From positions 1-6,131 of the forward strand of contig DOMW01000121.1 of the NCBI GenBank assembly GCA_003510345.1: a stretch of DNA of 6,131 nt, given 5' to 3'. Shown piece by piece: positions 1 to 4,197 of the stretch. Below the pieces are notes generated by a model. It made no database searches. It was not told where the DNA came from and worked only from the letters and a program-made list of their open reading frames with translations. The position numbers were made by a program, and so were the translations under genes. Within the stretch, counting starts at the first letter, position 1. Each line of letters begins with the position of its first letter. This stretch comes from Clostridiales bacterium (lineage in GTDB: Bacteria > Bacillota > Clostridia > Christensenellales > Christensenellaceae).

Positions 1-520
1 TCATCAGCACACTCGCGCCGTCCGGGCGGGCGTTGCCGCACGCCTGCGCCGCCATCGCGCCCATCTCGGCGTAATCCGGCGAGACCAGCGTCTTCACAAT
101 ACCCGCCACAGGCACATTCACGTTGACCACCGGGATGCCCTGCATATCCGCTTCATCCAGCACCTCATACAGGTTATCCATGTCAAAAGGCGACACGACG
201 ATACAGGCCGCGCCGCTGCCGATCGCGGCATACATGTCCTCTACCTGCGCCTCTGCCGATTCGGAATAAAAGAGCAGCGCCCGGAAACCCGCCGCTTCTA
301 CCTGCGGCTGCGCCGCCTGCGCGAACGTTTCATTAAACTGCGTTTGCCCGTTCAGCACAAACGCGATGGGCGGCTCTGCCGGTTCGGGCGTATACGAAGG
401 CTCGGGCGGCGCTTGGGATGTCTGCGTTTGCTCGGGCACAGGCTCCTCGTCCCGGGCACAGGCAGTCGCCAGCAAAAGCACCGATAGCAGTATGAGCAGC
501 AGAATGAAAATTCTTCTCAT
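1..520 (-). CDS. Putative substrate-binding lipoprotein (periplasmic-binding-protein type 1, sugar-type), 3' end cut by window
   Basis: Only the first 173 codons are present; the gene runs off the left edge. The ATG at 520-518 is preceded by AAGGA (531-527) at good spacing. The N-terminus is MRR followed by a hydrophobic stretch and LATAC, so it is a signal peptide with a lipobox and Cys21 as the likely lipidated residue. The -3 position of the lipobox is Ala rather than the commoner Leu. Residues 22-51 are a Pro/Glu/Thr-rich tether. From about residue 52 the pattern of a Peripla_BP_4/RbsB-like domain begins: a first strand IAFVLNG, an NETF helix start, GFRALLFYS, then IVVSPFDMDNL and GIPVVNVNVPV, which match the strand-helix-strand order of sugar- or autoinducer-binding proteins. 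It probably captures a small ligand outside the cell for an ABC importer or sensor; the ligand cannot be told. It begins 21 bp after the DUF3795 gene, so it could share that transcript. The C-terminal lobe and any permease genes lie outside the window. Confidence 0.75.
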   Translation of the reverse strand, partial: MRRIFILLLILLSVLLLATACARDEEPVPEQTQTSQAPPEPSYTPEPAEPPIAFVLNGQTQFNETFAQAAQPQVEAAGFRALLFYSESAEAQVEDMYAAIGSGAACIVVSPFDMDNLYEVLDEADMQGIPVVNVNVPVAGIVKTLVSPDYAEMGAMAAQACGNARPDGASVLM

Positions 521-530
521 CGTTATTCCT

Positions 531-544
531 TATACTATATACTA
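531..544. repeat. Tandem 7-bp repeat TATACTA x2 between two genes
   Basis: Two exact, adjacent copies of TATACTA (531-537, 538-544) form an A/T-only-plus-C tract. It overlaps the stop codon of the DUF3795 gene and lies just upstream of the ribosome binding site of the lipoprotein gene. The 10-mer CTTATACTAT at 529-538 occurs again at 3941-3950. On the minus strand it reads ATAGTATAAG, which is -10-like, but its position so near the start codon makes a promoter role doubtful. Confidence 0.6.
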
Positions 545-835
545 TTTCCTGAGCATTGTTAATTGCTCTATTTGCTTACGGTGGTCGGCGGCGTTTTCTT
601 CCGGCGACTTCGTGGGGTCGTCCCGTTCATAGTGCTCGCAGGGCAATAAATTACATTGGCCGCAATGCGCAAGCTTTTTCTGGTTGACGCAGCAGTCATA
701 CAACCCGCAAACAGCCTCGCCGGTGTGTTCCAGCCAGAATACTTTCCCTTTGATTGCGGTGCATCCCCCACAATCATCTGGAAAATAGCCGCATTCGGAG
801 CACACCACCCCACAACAACTGATTATTTTATCCAT
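542..835 (-). CDS. Small Cys-rich DUF3795-like protein (97 aa)
   Basis: The protein has 97 residues and 12 cysteines, at positions 7, 8, 12, 15, 22, 25, 43, 48, 49, 58, 61 and 66. The opening MDKIISCCGVVCSECGYFPDDC is arranged like DUF3795 family proteins (a short N-terminal CGxxCxxC-type core followed by more Cys pairs). Such spacing suggests bound metal, zinc or an iron-sulfur cluster; this is inference, and the family has no firmly known function. The last 30 residues are charged and helical, without Cys. I chose the ATG at 835-833 because AAAGGG (848-843) sits 7 nt before it. The in-frame TTG at 871 has no ribosome binding site and would add 12 residues unlike the family start. No signal peptide or membrane segment is seen, so it should be cytoplasmic. 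It lies 51 bp downstream of trpS and 21 bp upstream of the lipoprotein gene, with no terminator in either gap, so it is probably a passenger in that operon. Confidence 0.8.
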   Translation of the reverse strand: MDKIISCCGVVCSECGYFPDDCGGCTAIKGKVFWLEHTGEAVCGLYDCCVNQKKLAHCGQCNLLPCEHYERDDPTKSPEENAADHRKQIEQLTMLRK

Positions 836-842
836 CTCTCTG

Positions 843-848
843 CCCTTT
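843..848 (-). promoter_or_regulatory. Ribosome binding site that fixes the DUF3795 start
   Basis: AAAGGG on the minus strand lies 7 nt upstream of the ATG at 835. It is the only such motif near either candidate start and favours the 97-residue product over the longer TTG-initiated reading. Confidence 0.65.
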
Positions 849-886
849 CCCGCATATGCGATACGCGCCAATAAACCAGACGTGTT

Positions 887-1891
887 TCATAGCTTTGTAG
901 GCGCAAGCCCTATTTTCCGCTGTACCTTTGCAAGCGTTTTCGCCGCGGCATCCGCCGCTTTGCCGCTGCCCGCCCGCATGGCTTCCGTCAAATATGCCTT
1001 GTCCTTCCTGACCTCATAATACCGCTTTTGCAGCGGGGCGAGCACCTCGATAACAGCCTCCGCCACCCGCTCTTTCAGCGCGCCATACCCGGCGGAAGCA
1101 AACTCGCTTTCCCCCTGCTCTATGGGGATTCCCCGAATGGACGAATAAATGGAGAGCAGATTGGAAACCCCCGGTTTGTCTTCCGAAAAACGCACCTGTC
1201 CATCAGAATCCGTCACCGCGCGTTTGATTTTTCTGCGTATCACGTCCGGCTCATCTAAAAGCGCGATGTAAGCATTTTCGTTGTCGTCCGATTTAGACAT
1301 CTTCTTTTCCGGTTCTTGCAGGCTCATGATCTTCGCGCCCGCCTTTGGAATGTACGGCGCAGGCACGGTAAACACATCCCCGTACAAATTGTTAAAGCGG
1401 ATAGCGACATCCCGCGTCAGCTCGACGTGCTGTTTCTGATCCACACCCACGGGCACCAGATCCGCCTGGTAGAGCAGAATATCCGCCGCCTGCAGCACCG
1501 GGTAGGTATAAAGCCCGGCATTGATGTTTTCCCCCGCGCGCTGGCTTTTTTCCTTGAACTGCGTCATGCGCGAAAGCTCGCCCAAATACGTATAGCAGGA
1601 AAGTATCCACGCAAGTTCGGAATGCTGCGGTACATGCGACTGCATATACAGCACGCTTTTTTCCGGGTCTATGCCCGCCGCGATCAAAAGTGCCATCACA
1701 TCGAGCGCGCGCTTTCTAAGCGCCGCCGCGTCCTGCCGCACCGTGATAGCGTGCAGGTCTACCACGCAATAATAGCAATCATACTCTTGCTGAAGCGCCG
1801 CCCAGTTTTTCACCGCGCCGAGGTAATTGCCGAGCGTAAGGCTGCCCGAAGGCTGTATACCTGAAAATATGATTTTACGTTCTTCCCCCAT
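887..1891 (-). CDS. trpS: Tryptophanyl-tRNA synthetase
   Basis: This class I aminoacyl-tRNA synthetase charges tRNA-Trp with tryptophan using ATP, in the cytoplasm. At 334 residues it has the usual bacterial TrpRS length. The N-terminus carries SGIQPSG followed by TLGNYLGA (residues 19-26), the TrpRS form of the HIGH signature, where Thr in first place is normal. KMSKS is at 197-201 within PEKKMSKSDDN. Between them are ILLYQADLVPVGVDQKQH (about 138-155), which shape the tryptophan and ATP pocket. The C-terminal helical region includes LTEAMRAGSGKA. The ATG at 1891 shares one base with the thrC stop (TGATG). A ribosome binding site (GGGAAG) lies inside the end of thrC 8 nt upstream, so translation is probably coupled. 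Many Firmicutes trpS genes have a tryptophan T-box leader; none is possible here because the gene begins inside the thrC stop. The stop is TGA at 889-887. Confidence 0.97.
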   Translation of the reverse strand: MGEERKIIFSGIQPSGSLTLGNYLGAVKNWAALQQEYDCYYCVVDLHAITVRQDAAALRKRALDVMALLIAAGIDPEKSVLYMQSHVPQHSELAWILSCYTYLGELSRMTQFKEKSQRAGENINAGLYTYPVLQAADILLYQADLVPVGVDQKQHVELTRDVAIRFNNLYGDVFTVPAPYIPKAGAKIMSLQEPEKKMSKSDDNENAYIALLDEPDVIRRKIKRAVTDSDGQVRFSEDKPGVSNLLSIYSSIRGIPIEQGESEFASAGYGALKERVAEAVIEVLAPLQKRYYEVRKDKAYLTEAMRAGSGKAADAAAKTLAKVQRKIGLAPTKL

Positions 1892-3381
1892 CAGTTGCGC
1901 TTCCCTTCGATGAATTTTCTGACCACACCGATCTGGCCGCCTTTTTCCACCACGCCGTTATGCAGCGCGGGTTTTTCTTTCAGGGTGCTTATCTGCCCGG
2001 GCACGGCAAGCTTTGTAAGCCTGCTCAGCTCCTCCGCCGCCGCAAAAGCGTCCGGCACATCTTTGCCCGTCAGCGCGCGCAGCACATCCTGCGTAAATTT
2101 ATACGGGCTGGCTGTGGACATTACGACAGTGACCGATTGATCGCCCGTCGTTTCCACGTATTTTTCATAGACGCACTGCGCCACCGCCGTGTGCGGATCC
2201 ATCACATACCCATAAGACGTAAAAATATCTTTTATTGTTTCCGCCGTTTCCGTTTCGTCACAACAGTCGGCATAGAATGATTTTTCCAGTTCTTGCGCCA
2301 TTTTTTCCGGTATCGTGTATTCCCCTTTTTCGGAAAGGGCGTCCATCCATGCCTTAACCGCGCCCCCGTCCCGCCCGGCAAGCTCAAACAACAAGCGTTC
2401 CAGGTTGCTTGAAATAAGGATATCCATAGACGGCGACATCGTTTTATAAAATTCCCGCCGCGCGTTGTACCGCCCTTTTCTGAAAAACTCCGTCAGCACA
2501 TTGTTTTGGTTGGACGCGCAAATGAGCCTTCCCACCGGCAAACCCATGCGCGCCGCGTAATAAGCCGCCAGTATGTTGCCGAAATTACCTGTGGGCACGC
2601 AGAAGTTTATCTGCTCGCCCTCGCGTATGCCGCCCTCCAGCAACAGCTTCACATACGCGTAAACGTAGTACGCCACCTGCGGGATCAGCCTGCCGATGTT
2701 GATGGAGTTCGCCGAGGAAAGCGTATAGCCATGCTCCGCCGCCTCGCGGGCAAACGCAGCGTCGGAAAACAGCGCCTTTACGCCGGTCTGCGCGTCGTCA
2801 AAATTCCCGTTCACCGCGCAAACGCCAATGTTGCCGCCCTCCTGCGTCACCATTTGCAGTTTTTGCATAGCCGCCACGCCACTTTCGGGGTAAAACACGA
2901 GGATAGCCGTGCGCGGCACATCTCGGAACCCCTCCATCGCGGCTTTACCCGTATCGCCGGACGTCGCCGTAAGCACCAGTATATCGTGCTTTTGCTCATG
3001 CAGCTTCAGCGATTCGGACATAAGCTGCGGCAATACCTGAAGCGCCATATCCTTAAACGCGAGCGTAGGCCCGTGGGTCAGCTCCATCACATATTCGCTG
3101 TCTGAAAATTTTGAGAGCGGCGCCACCGCGCCCGAATCAAACCCCGCGTAGGCGCGCCCGGCCATTTTTTCCAGCGTCTGCCGGTCGATCTCAAAGAATT
3201 CCCCCAATATGTGCGCCGCCACCGGTACATAGCCGCCGCCCGCCAGTTCCTTTAGCTTTGCCATATCCAGCCGCGGAAAGTATTCGGGCACAAACAACCC
3301 GCCGTCTTCCGCTATTCCTTTTAATACCGCCCGCGTCGCCGGCATTTTATGGCTCGCGTCGCGCGTGCTTACTACATCCAT
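1891..3381 (-). CDS. thrC: Threonine synthase (PLP-dependent)
   Basis: The enzyme converts O-phospho-L-homoserine and water to L-threonine and phosphate, the last step of threonine biosynthesis. It has 496 residues, the length of the longer class of bacterial and fungal ThrC. It starts with the N-terminal domain typical of that class (MDVVSTRD, GIAEDGGLFVPE). The PLP lysine is Lys110 in ELTHGPTLAFKDMALQ. TATSGDTGKAAMEGF (138-152) and PTGNFGN (263-269, phosphate-binding loop of PLP) follow, then MDPHTAVA (394-401) and STASPYKF (422-429). The ATG at 3381 has AAAGGGAAG a few bases upstream. No homoserine dehydrogenase or kinase gene is adjacent, so threonine genes appear scattered in this genome. 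It is the first gene of a tight group with trpS. The 115-bp leader contains two hairpins, of which the upstream one is the terminator of the preceding gene. Confidence 0.97.
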   Translation of the reverse strand: MDVVSTRDASHKMPATRAVLKGIAEDGGLFVPEYFPRLDMAKLKELAGGGYVPVAAHILGEFFEIDRQTLEKMAGRAYAGFDSGAVAPLSKFSDSEYVMELTHGPTLAFKDMALQVLPQLMSESLKLHEQKHDILVLTATSGDTGKAAMEGFRDVPRTAILVFYPESGVAAMQKLQMVTQEGGNIGVCAVNGNFDDAQTGVKALFSDAAFAREAAEHGYTLSSANSINIGRLIPQVAYYVYAYVKLLLEGGIREGEQINFCVPTGNFGNILAAYYAARMGLPVGRLICASNQNNVLTEFFRKGRYNARREFYKTMSPSMDILISSNLERLLFELAGRDGGAVKAWMDALSEKGEYTIPEKMAQELEKSFYADCCDETETAETIKDIFTSYGYVMDPHTAVAQCVYEKYVETTGDQSVTVVMSTASPYKFTQDVLRALTGKDVPDAFAAAEELSRLTKLAVPGQISTLKEKPALHNGVVEKGGQIGVVRKFIEGKRN

Positions 3382-3416
3382 CTTTCTTCCCTTTCATTGT
3401 GTTGCCTTAATCACAA

Positions 3417-3437
3417 AGGCAGGGTTTTCCCCTGCCT
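3417..3437 (-). terminator. GC-rich hairpin in the thrC leader (second terminator or leader structure)
   Basis: A perfect 8-bp inverted repeat, AGGCAGGG and CCCTGCCT, is separated by a 5-base loop. On the minus strand it is followed by TTTGTGATT, a poor U-tract, so as a terminator it would be weak. It lies 35 bp before the thrC start. The 3' arm overlaps a smaller alternative stem, GCCTT/AAGGC (3404-3408 with 3416-3420), which would sit next to the thrC ribosome binding site. It may be a back-up terminator for the P-loop gene or a leader element; the sequence does not decide. Confidence 0.45.
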
Positions 3438-3452
3438 GCATGGTTCCTCGCT

Positions 3453-3481
3453 AAAAAATAGGCAAAACCCGTGTTTTCGCC
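3453..3481 (-). terminator. Rho-independent terminator of the P-loop gene
   Basis: On the minus strand, 15 bp after the stop codon of the P-loop gene, GGC(G)AAAAC pairs with GTTTTGCC around a 4-base loop with one bulged G. It is followed directly by TATTTTTT (3460-3453). The stem plus U-run is a standard intrinsic terminator and separates this gene from thrC. Confidence 0.75.
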
Positions 3482-3496
3482 ATACCGCCCCCGCCG

Positions 3497-3907
3497 CTAG
3501 ATGATATACTTCTTCAAAAATTCCGGCGCGCCTTCCGGGTCGGCGCTTATGATAATCACGGCCTTAAACTGGTTCTTTTGGGAAAGCTCTTCTATCTTGC
3601 CCATGTACGCCTCGATTTCCGAAACTTCCTTGCCGATGATCTTCAGGAACGCGTCGATAAAAATTGCCTGGATATCAAAGTTCTGGGCCACCATCCCGCA
3701 CAAAAGGCCGTACAGTGCGTCACATGAATCGATTTTATAATCTTTCACATCCACAAAACGGATCTGGTGCTTCACATCATACATATAGCGCTTGTCGTCA
3801 TCGATAAATACGACGTCGCCTTTTGTAGTACTCAGCTCCTCATTGGCCATGTCGATCAAGCGTTTTGTCTTGCCGCTGCCTTTCGTTGCGTAAATCAACT
3901 GTATCAT
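3497..3907 (-). CDS. Small P-loop ATP-binding protein of unknown function (136 aa)
   Basis: The protein begins MIQLIYATKGSGKTKRLID: a first beta strand followed at once by a Walker A loop, A7-TKGS-GKT14. A second strand VVFIDDD (32-38) and a Walker B-like strand AIFID85 follow, then a strand AVIIISAD (116-123) and a C-terminal EFLKKYII. This order fits a minimal P-loop NTPase core with nothing attached: no DNA-binding domain, transmembrane helix or secretion signal. From memory, similar short clostridial proteins are often auto-labelled 'twitching motility protein PilT', but none of the PilT-specific Asp or His boxes or its length (about 350 aa) is present, so I do not use that name. The start ATG at 3907 has AGGGGGG (3923-3917) 9 nt upstream. 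It is a single-gene unit between the gpmI terminator region and its own terminator at 3453-3481. Its upstream region is occupied by a MITE-like element that may have separated it from its promoter. The function is unknown. Confidence 0.85.
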   Translation of the reverse strand: MIQLIYATKGSGKTKRLIDMANEELSTTKGDVVFIDDDKRYMYDVKHQIRFVDVKDYKIDSCDALYGLLCGMVAQNFDIQAIFIDAFLKIIGKEVSEIEAYMGKIEELSQKNQFKAVIIISADPEGAPEFLKKYII

Positions 3908-3916
3908 ACTGATGTA

Positions 3917-3923
3917 CCCCCCT
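3917..3923 (-). promoter_or_regulatory. Ribosome binding site of the P-loop gene
   Basis: AGGGGGG on the minus strand lies 9 nt before the ATG at 3907. It is a run of six G, unusual in form but consistent with anti-Shine-Dalgarno pairing, and it supports this start. Confidence 0.6.
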
Positions 3924-3941
3924 GGTATCTACCGGTTTTTC

Positions 3942-3949
3942 TTATACTA
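3942..3949 (+). repeat. Left copy of 8-bp direct repeat TTATACTA
   Basis: It is identical to 4140-4147 and lies just outside the left end of the hairpin-rich block. On the minus strand it reads TAGTATAA, forming with the next base a -10-like TATAAG upstream of the P-loop gene. No -35 box lies at the proper distance (GTGGGT is at the 17-bp position). Confidence 0.55.
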
Positions 3950-3970
3950 TTCCGCAATTAAAAACCCACA
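3944..3970 (+). repeat. Left terminal inverted repeat
   Basis: It pairs with 4111-4137 read in reverse: ATACTA (3944-3949) with 4132-4137, TCCGCAAT (3951-3958) with 4123-4130, AAAAA (3960-3964) with 4117-4121, then 4 of the last 6 positions. In total 23 of 27 positions match. Confidence 0.7.
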
Positions 3971-3980
3971 GCGGTTTTAA
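3957..3980 (-). terminator. Possible minus-strand terminator hairpin at the left end of the element
   Basis: On the minus strand ATTAAAACC, a 6-base loop, and GGTTTTTAAT form a stem with one bulge, ending in a U-rich arm. It could stop transcripts entering from the right before they reach the P-loop gene. The stem is A/T-rich, so strength is doubtful. Confidence 0.35.
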
Positions 3981-3999
3981 TGTGCGCCTTTGGCGCACA
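3981..3999. repeat. Perfect 8-bp hairpin with 3-base loop
   Basis: TGTGCGCC, loop TTT, GGCGCACA. It is perfectly self-complementary and GC-rich, with no U-run on either side, so it is a structural hairpin rather than a terminator. It lies inside the putative element. Confidence 0.75.
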
Positions 4000-4001
4000 G
4001 C

Positions 4002-4025
4002 GCGTGATGCTCTTGGGCATTACGC
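4002..4025 (+). repeat. 9-bp hairpin with one G-U pair on the plus strand
   Basis: GCGTGATGC, loop TCTTGG, GCATTACGC. The only non-Watson-Crick position (4006 with 4021) is G-U if read as plus-strand RNA but A-C on the minus strand, a slight hint that the plus strand is the folded one. Confidence 0.6.
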
Positions 4026-4053
4026 TCGCGCAAGCCGTTCAATACTGAGCCGC

Positions 4054-4076
4054 TCAAAAAGGATTTTCCTTTTTGA
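4054..4076. repeat. Perfect 10-bp hairpin, terminator-like on both strands
   Basis: TCAAAAAGGA, loop TTT, TCCTTTTTGA. The stem ends in a T5 arm on both strands. It could act as a weak bidirectional terminator or as the central palindrome of the element. A second short palindrome, TGAGC-C-GCTCA, abuts it at 4046-4056. Confidence 0.65.
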
Positions 4077-4098
4077 ATCGCATTTTATGCGGTGATAG

Positions 4099-4122
4099 AA
4101 AAGCGATTTTTGTCGCTTTTTT
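4099..4122. terminator. Bidirectional hairpin terminator downstream of gpmI
   Basis: AAAAGCGA (4099-4106), a 6-base loop and TCGCTTTT (4113-4120) form a perfect 8-bp stem. On the plus strand the T-run extends to 4122; on the minus strand the stem ends in TTTT and then CTAT. It is the first convincing stem-loop after the gpmI stop, 78 bp away, and so is the likely end of the tpiA-gpmI transcript. It is also part of the right end of the putative element. Confidence 0.6.
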
Positions 4123-4137
4123 ATTGCGGATTAGTAT
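4111..4137 (-). repeat. Right terminal inverted repeat
   Basis: It is the partner of 3944-3970 (23 of 27 positions complementary). Mismatches read T-T or C-C on the plus strand. Inside it begins the terminator-like hairpin at 4099-4122, mirroring the A-rich hairpin at the left end. Confidence 0.7.
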
Positions 4138-4138
4138 T

Positions 4139-4167
4139 ATTATACTAATTCTCATGCGAAAAGTAAA
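4139..4167 (-). promoter_or_regulatory. Sigma-A-like promoter reading toward the P-loop gene
   Basis: On the minus strand TTTACT (4167-4162, 4 of 6 to TTGACA), a 17-bp spacer and a perfect TATAAT (4144-4139) are found. Transcription would start near 4132, that is inside the hairpin-rich block and about 225 nt from the P-loop start codon, with a terminator-like hairpin almost at once. If the block is an insertion, this is the displaced promoter: deleting it joins TTTACT and the 17-bp spacer to TATAAG, with a start near 3934. Confidence 0.5.
4140..4147 (+). repeat. Right copy of 8-bp direct repeat TTATACTA
   Basis: It is identical to 3942-3949. It also forms the right arm of an A/T hairpin, ATTAGTAT-TATT-ATACTAAT (4130-4149), and overlaps the TATAAT box of the minus-strand promoter. 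Confidence 0.55.
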
Positions 4168-4197
4168 CAGCCCCGTTTTTATTATTTTGCGGAAGCG

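Larger units (their letters stand above)
3942..4147. mobile_element. Putative MITE-like insertion with terminal inverted repeats and 8-bp flanking direct repeats
   Basis: The block carries no gene. Its two ends are imperfect inverted repeats (3944-3970 and 4111-4137), and its interior is almost entirely hairpins: 3961-3978, 3981-3999, 4002-4025, 4054-4076, 4079-4091 and 4099-4120. The 8-mer TTATACTA stands as a direct repeat at both edges (3942-3949, 4140-4147) and may be a target-site duplication, which would make the element itself 3950-4139 (190 bp). The match is not tidy: under that reading the right end has about 8 more bases than the left before the shared TCCGCAAT core. If instead ATACTA belongs to the inverted repeat, no clear duplication remains. 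There is no transposase, so it would be non-autonomous. Alternatives are a structured RNA or a stack of terminators shared by gpmI and the P-loop gene. Confidence 0.5.

Noticed and set aside
534..562. TTAACA-17 bp-TATAGT, a good-looking promoter before the lipoprotein gene
   Set aside because: The predicted start near 527 would cut off the AAGGA ribosome binding site and leave a 7-nt leader, so it is unlikely to drive this gene as drawn.
851..860. Perfect palindrome CGCATATGCG between trpS and the DUF3795 gene
   Set aside because: Ten bases with no loop or partner site; easily due to chance and with no visible regulatory context.
836..871. Longer DUF3795 start at TTG 871
   Set aside because: No ribosome binding site precedes it, and the ATG at 835 has one and matches the family N-terminus.
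3451..3483. Short minus-strand reading MAKTRVLPIF ahead of thrC, resembling a leader peptide
   Set aside because: Only one Thr and one Ile codon, no ribosome binding site, and it lies exactly over the terminator of the preceding gene.
3382..3496. T-box or amino-acid riboswitch before thrC
   Set aside because: No T-box core motif or other riboswitch signature is visible in the 115-bp leader; only simple hairpins are present.
3908..4197. CRISPR array or attachment site in the gene-free stretch
   Set aside because: The repeats here are inverted and of differing sequence, not evenly spaced direct repeats, and no tRNA or integrase is nearby.
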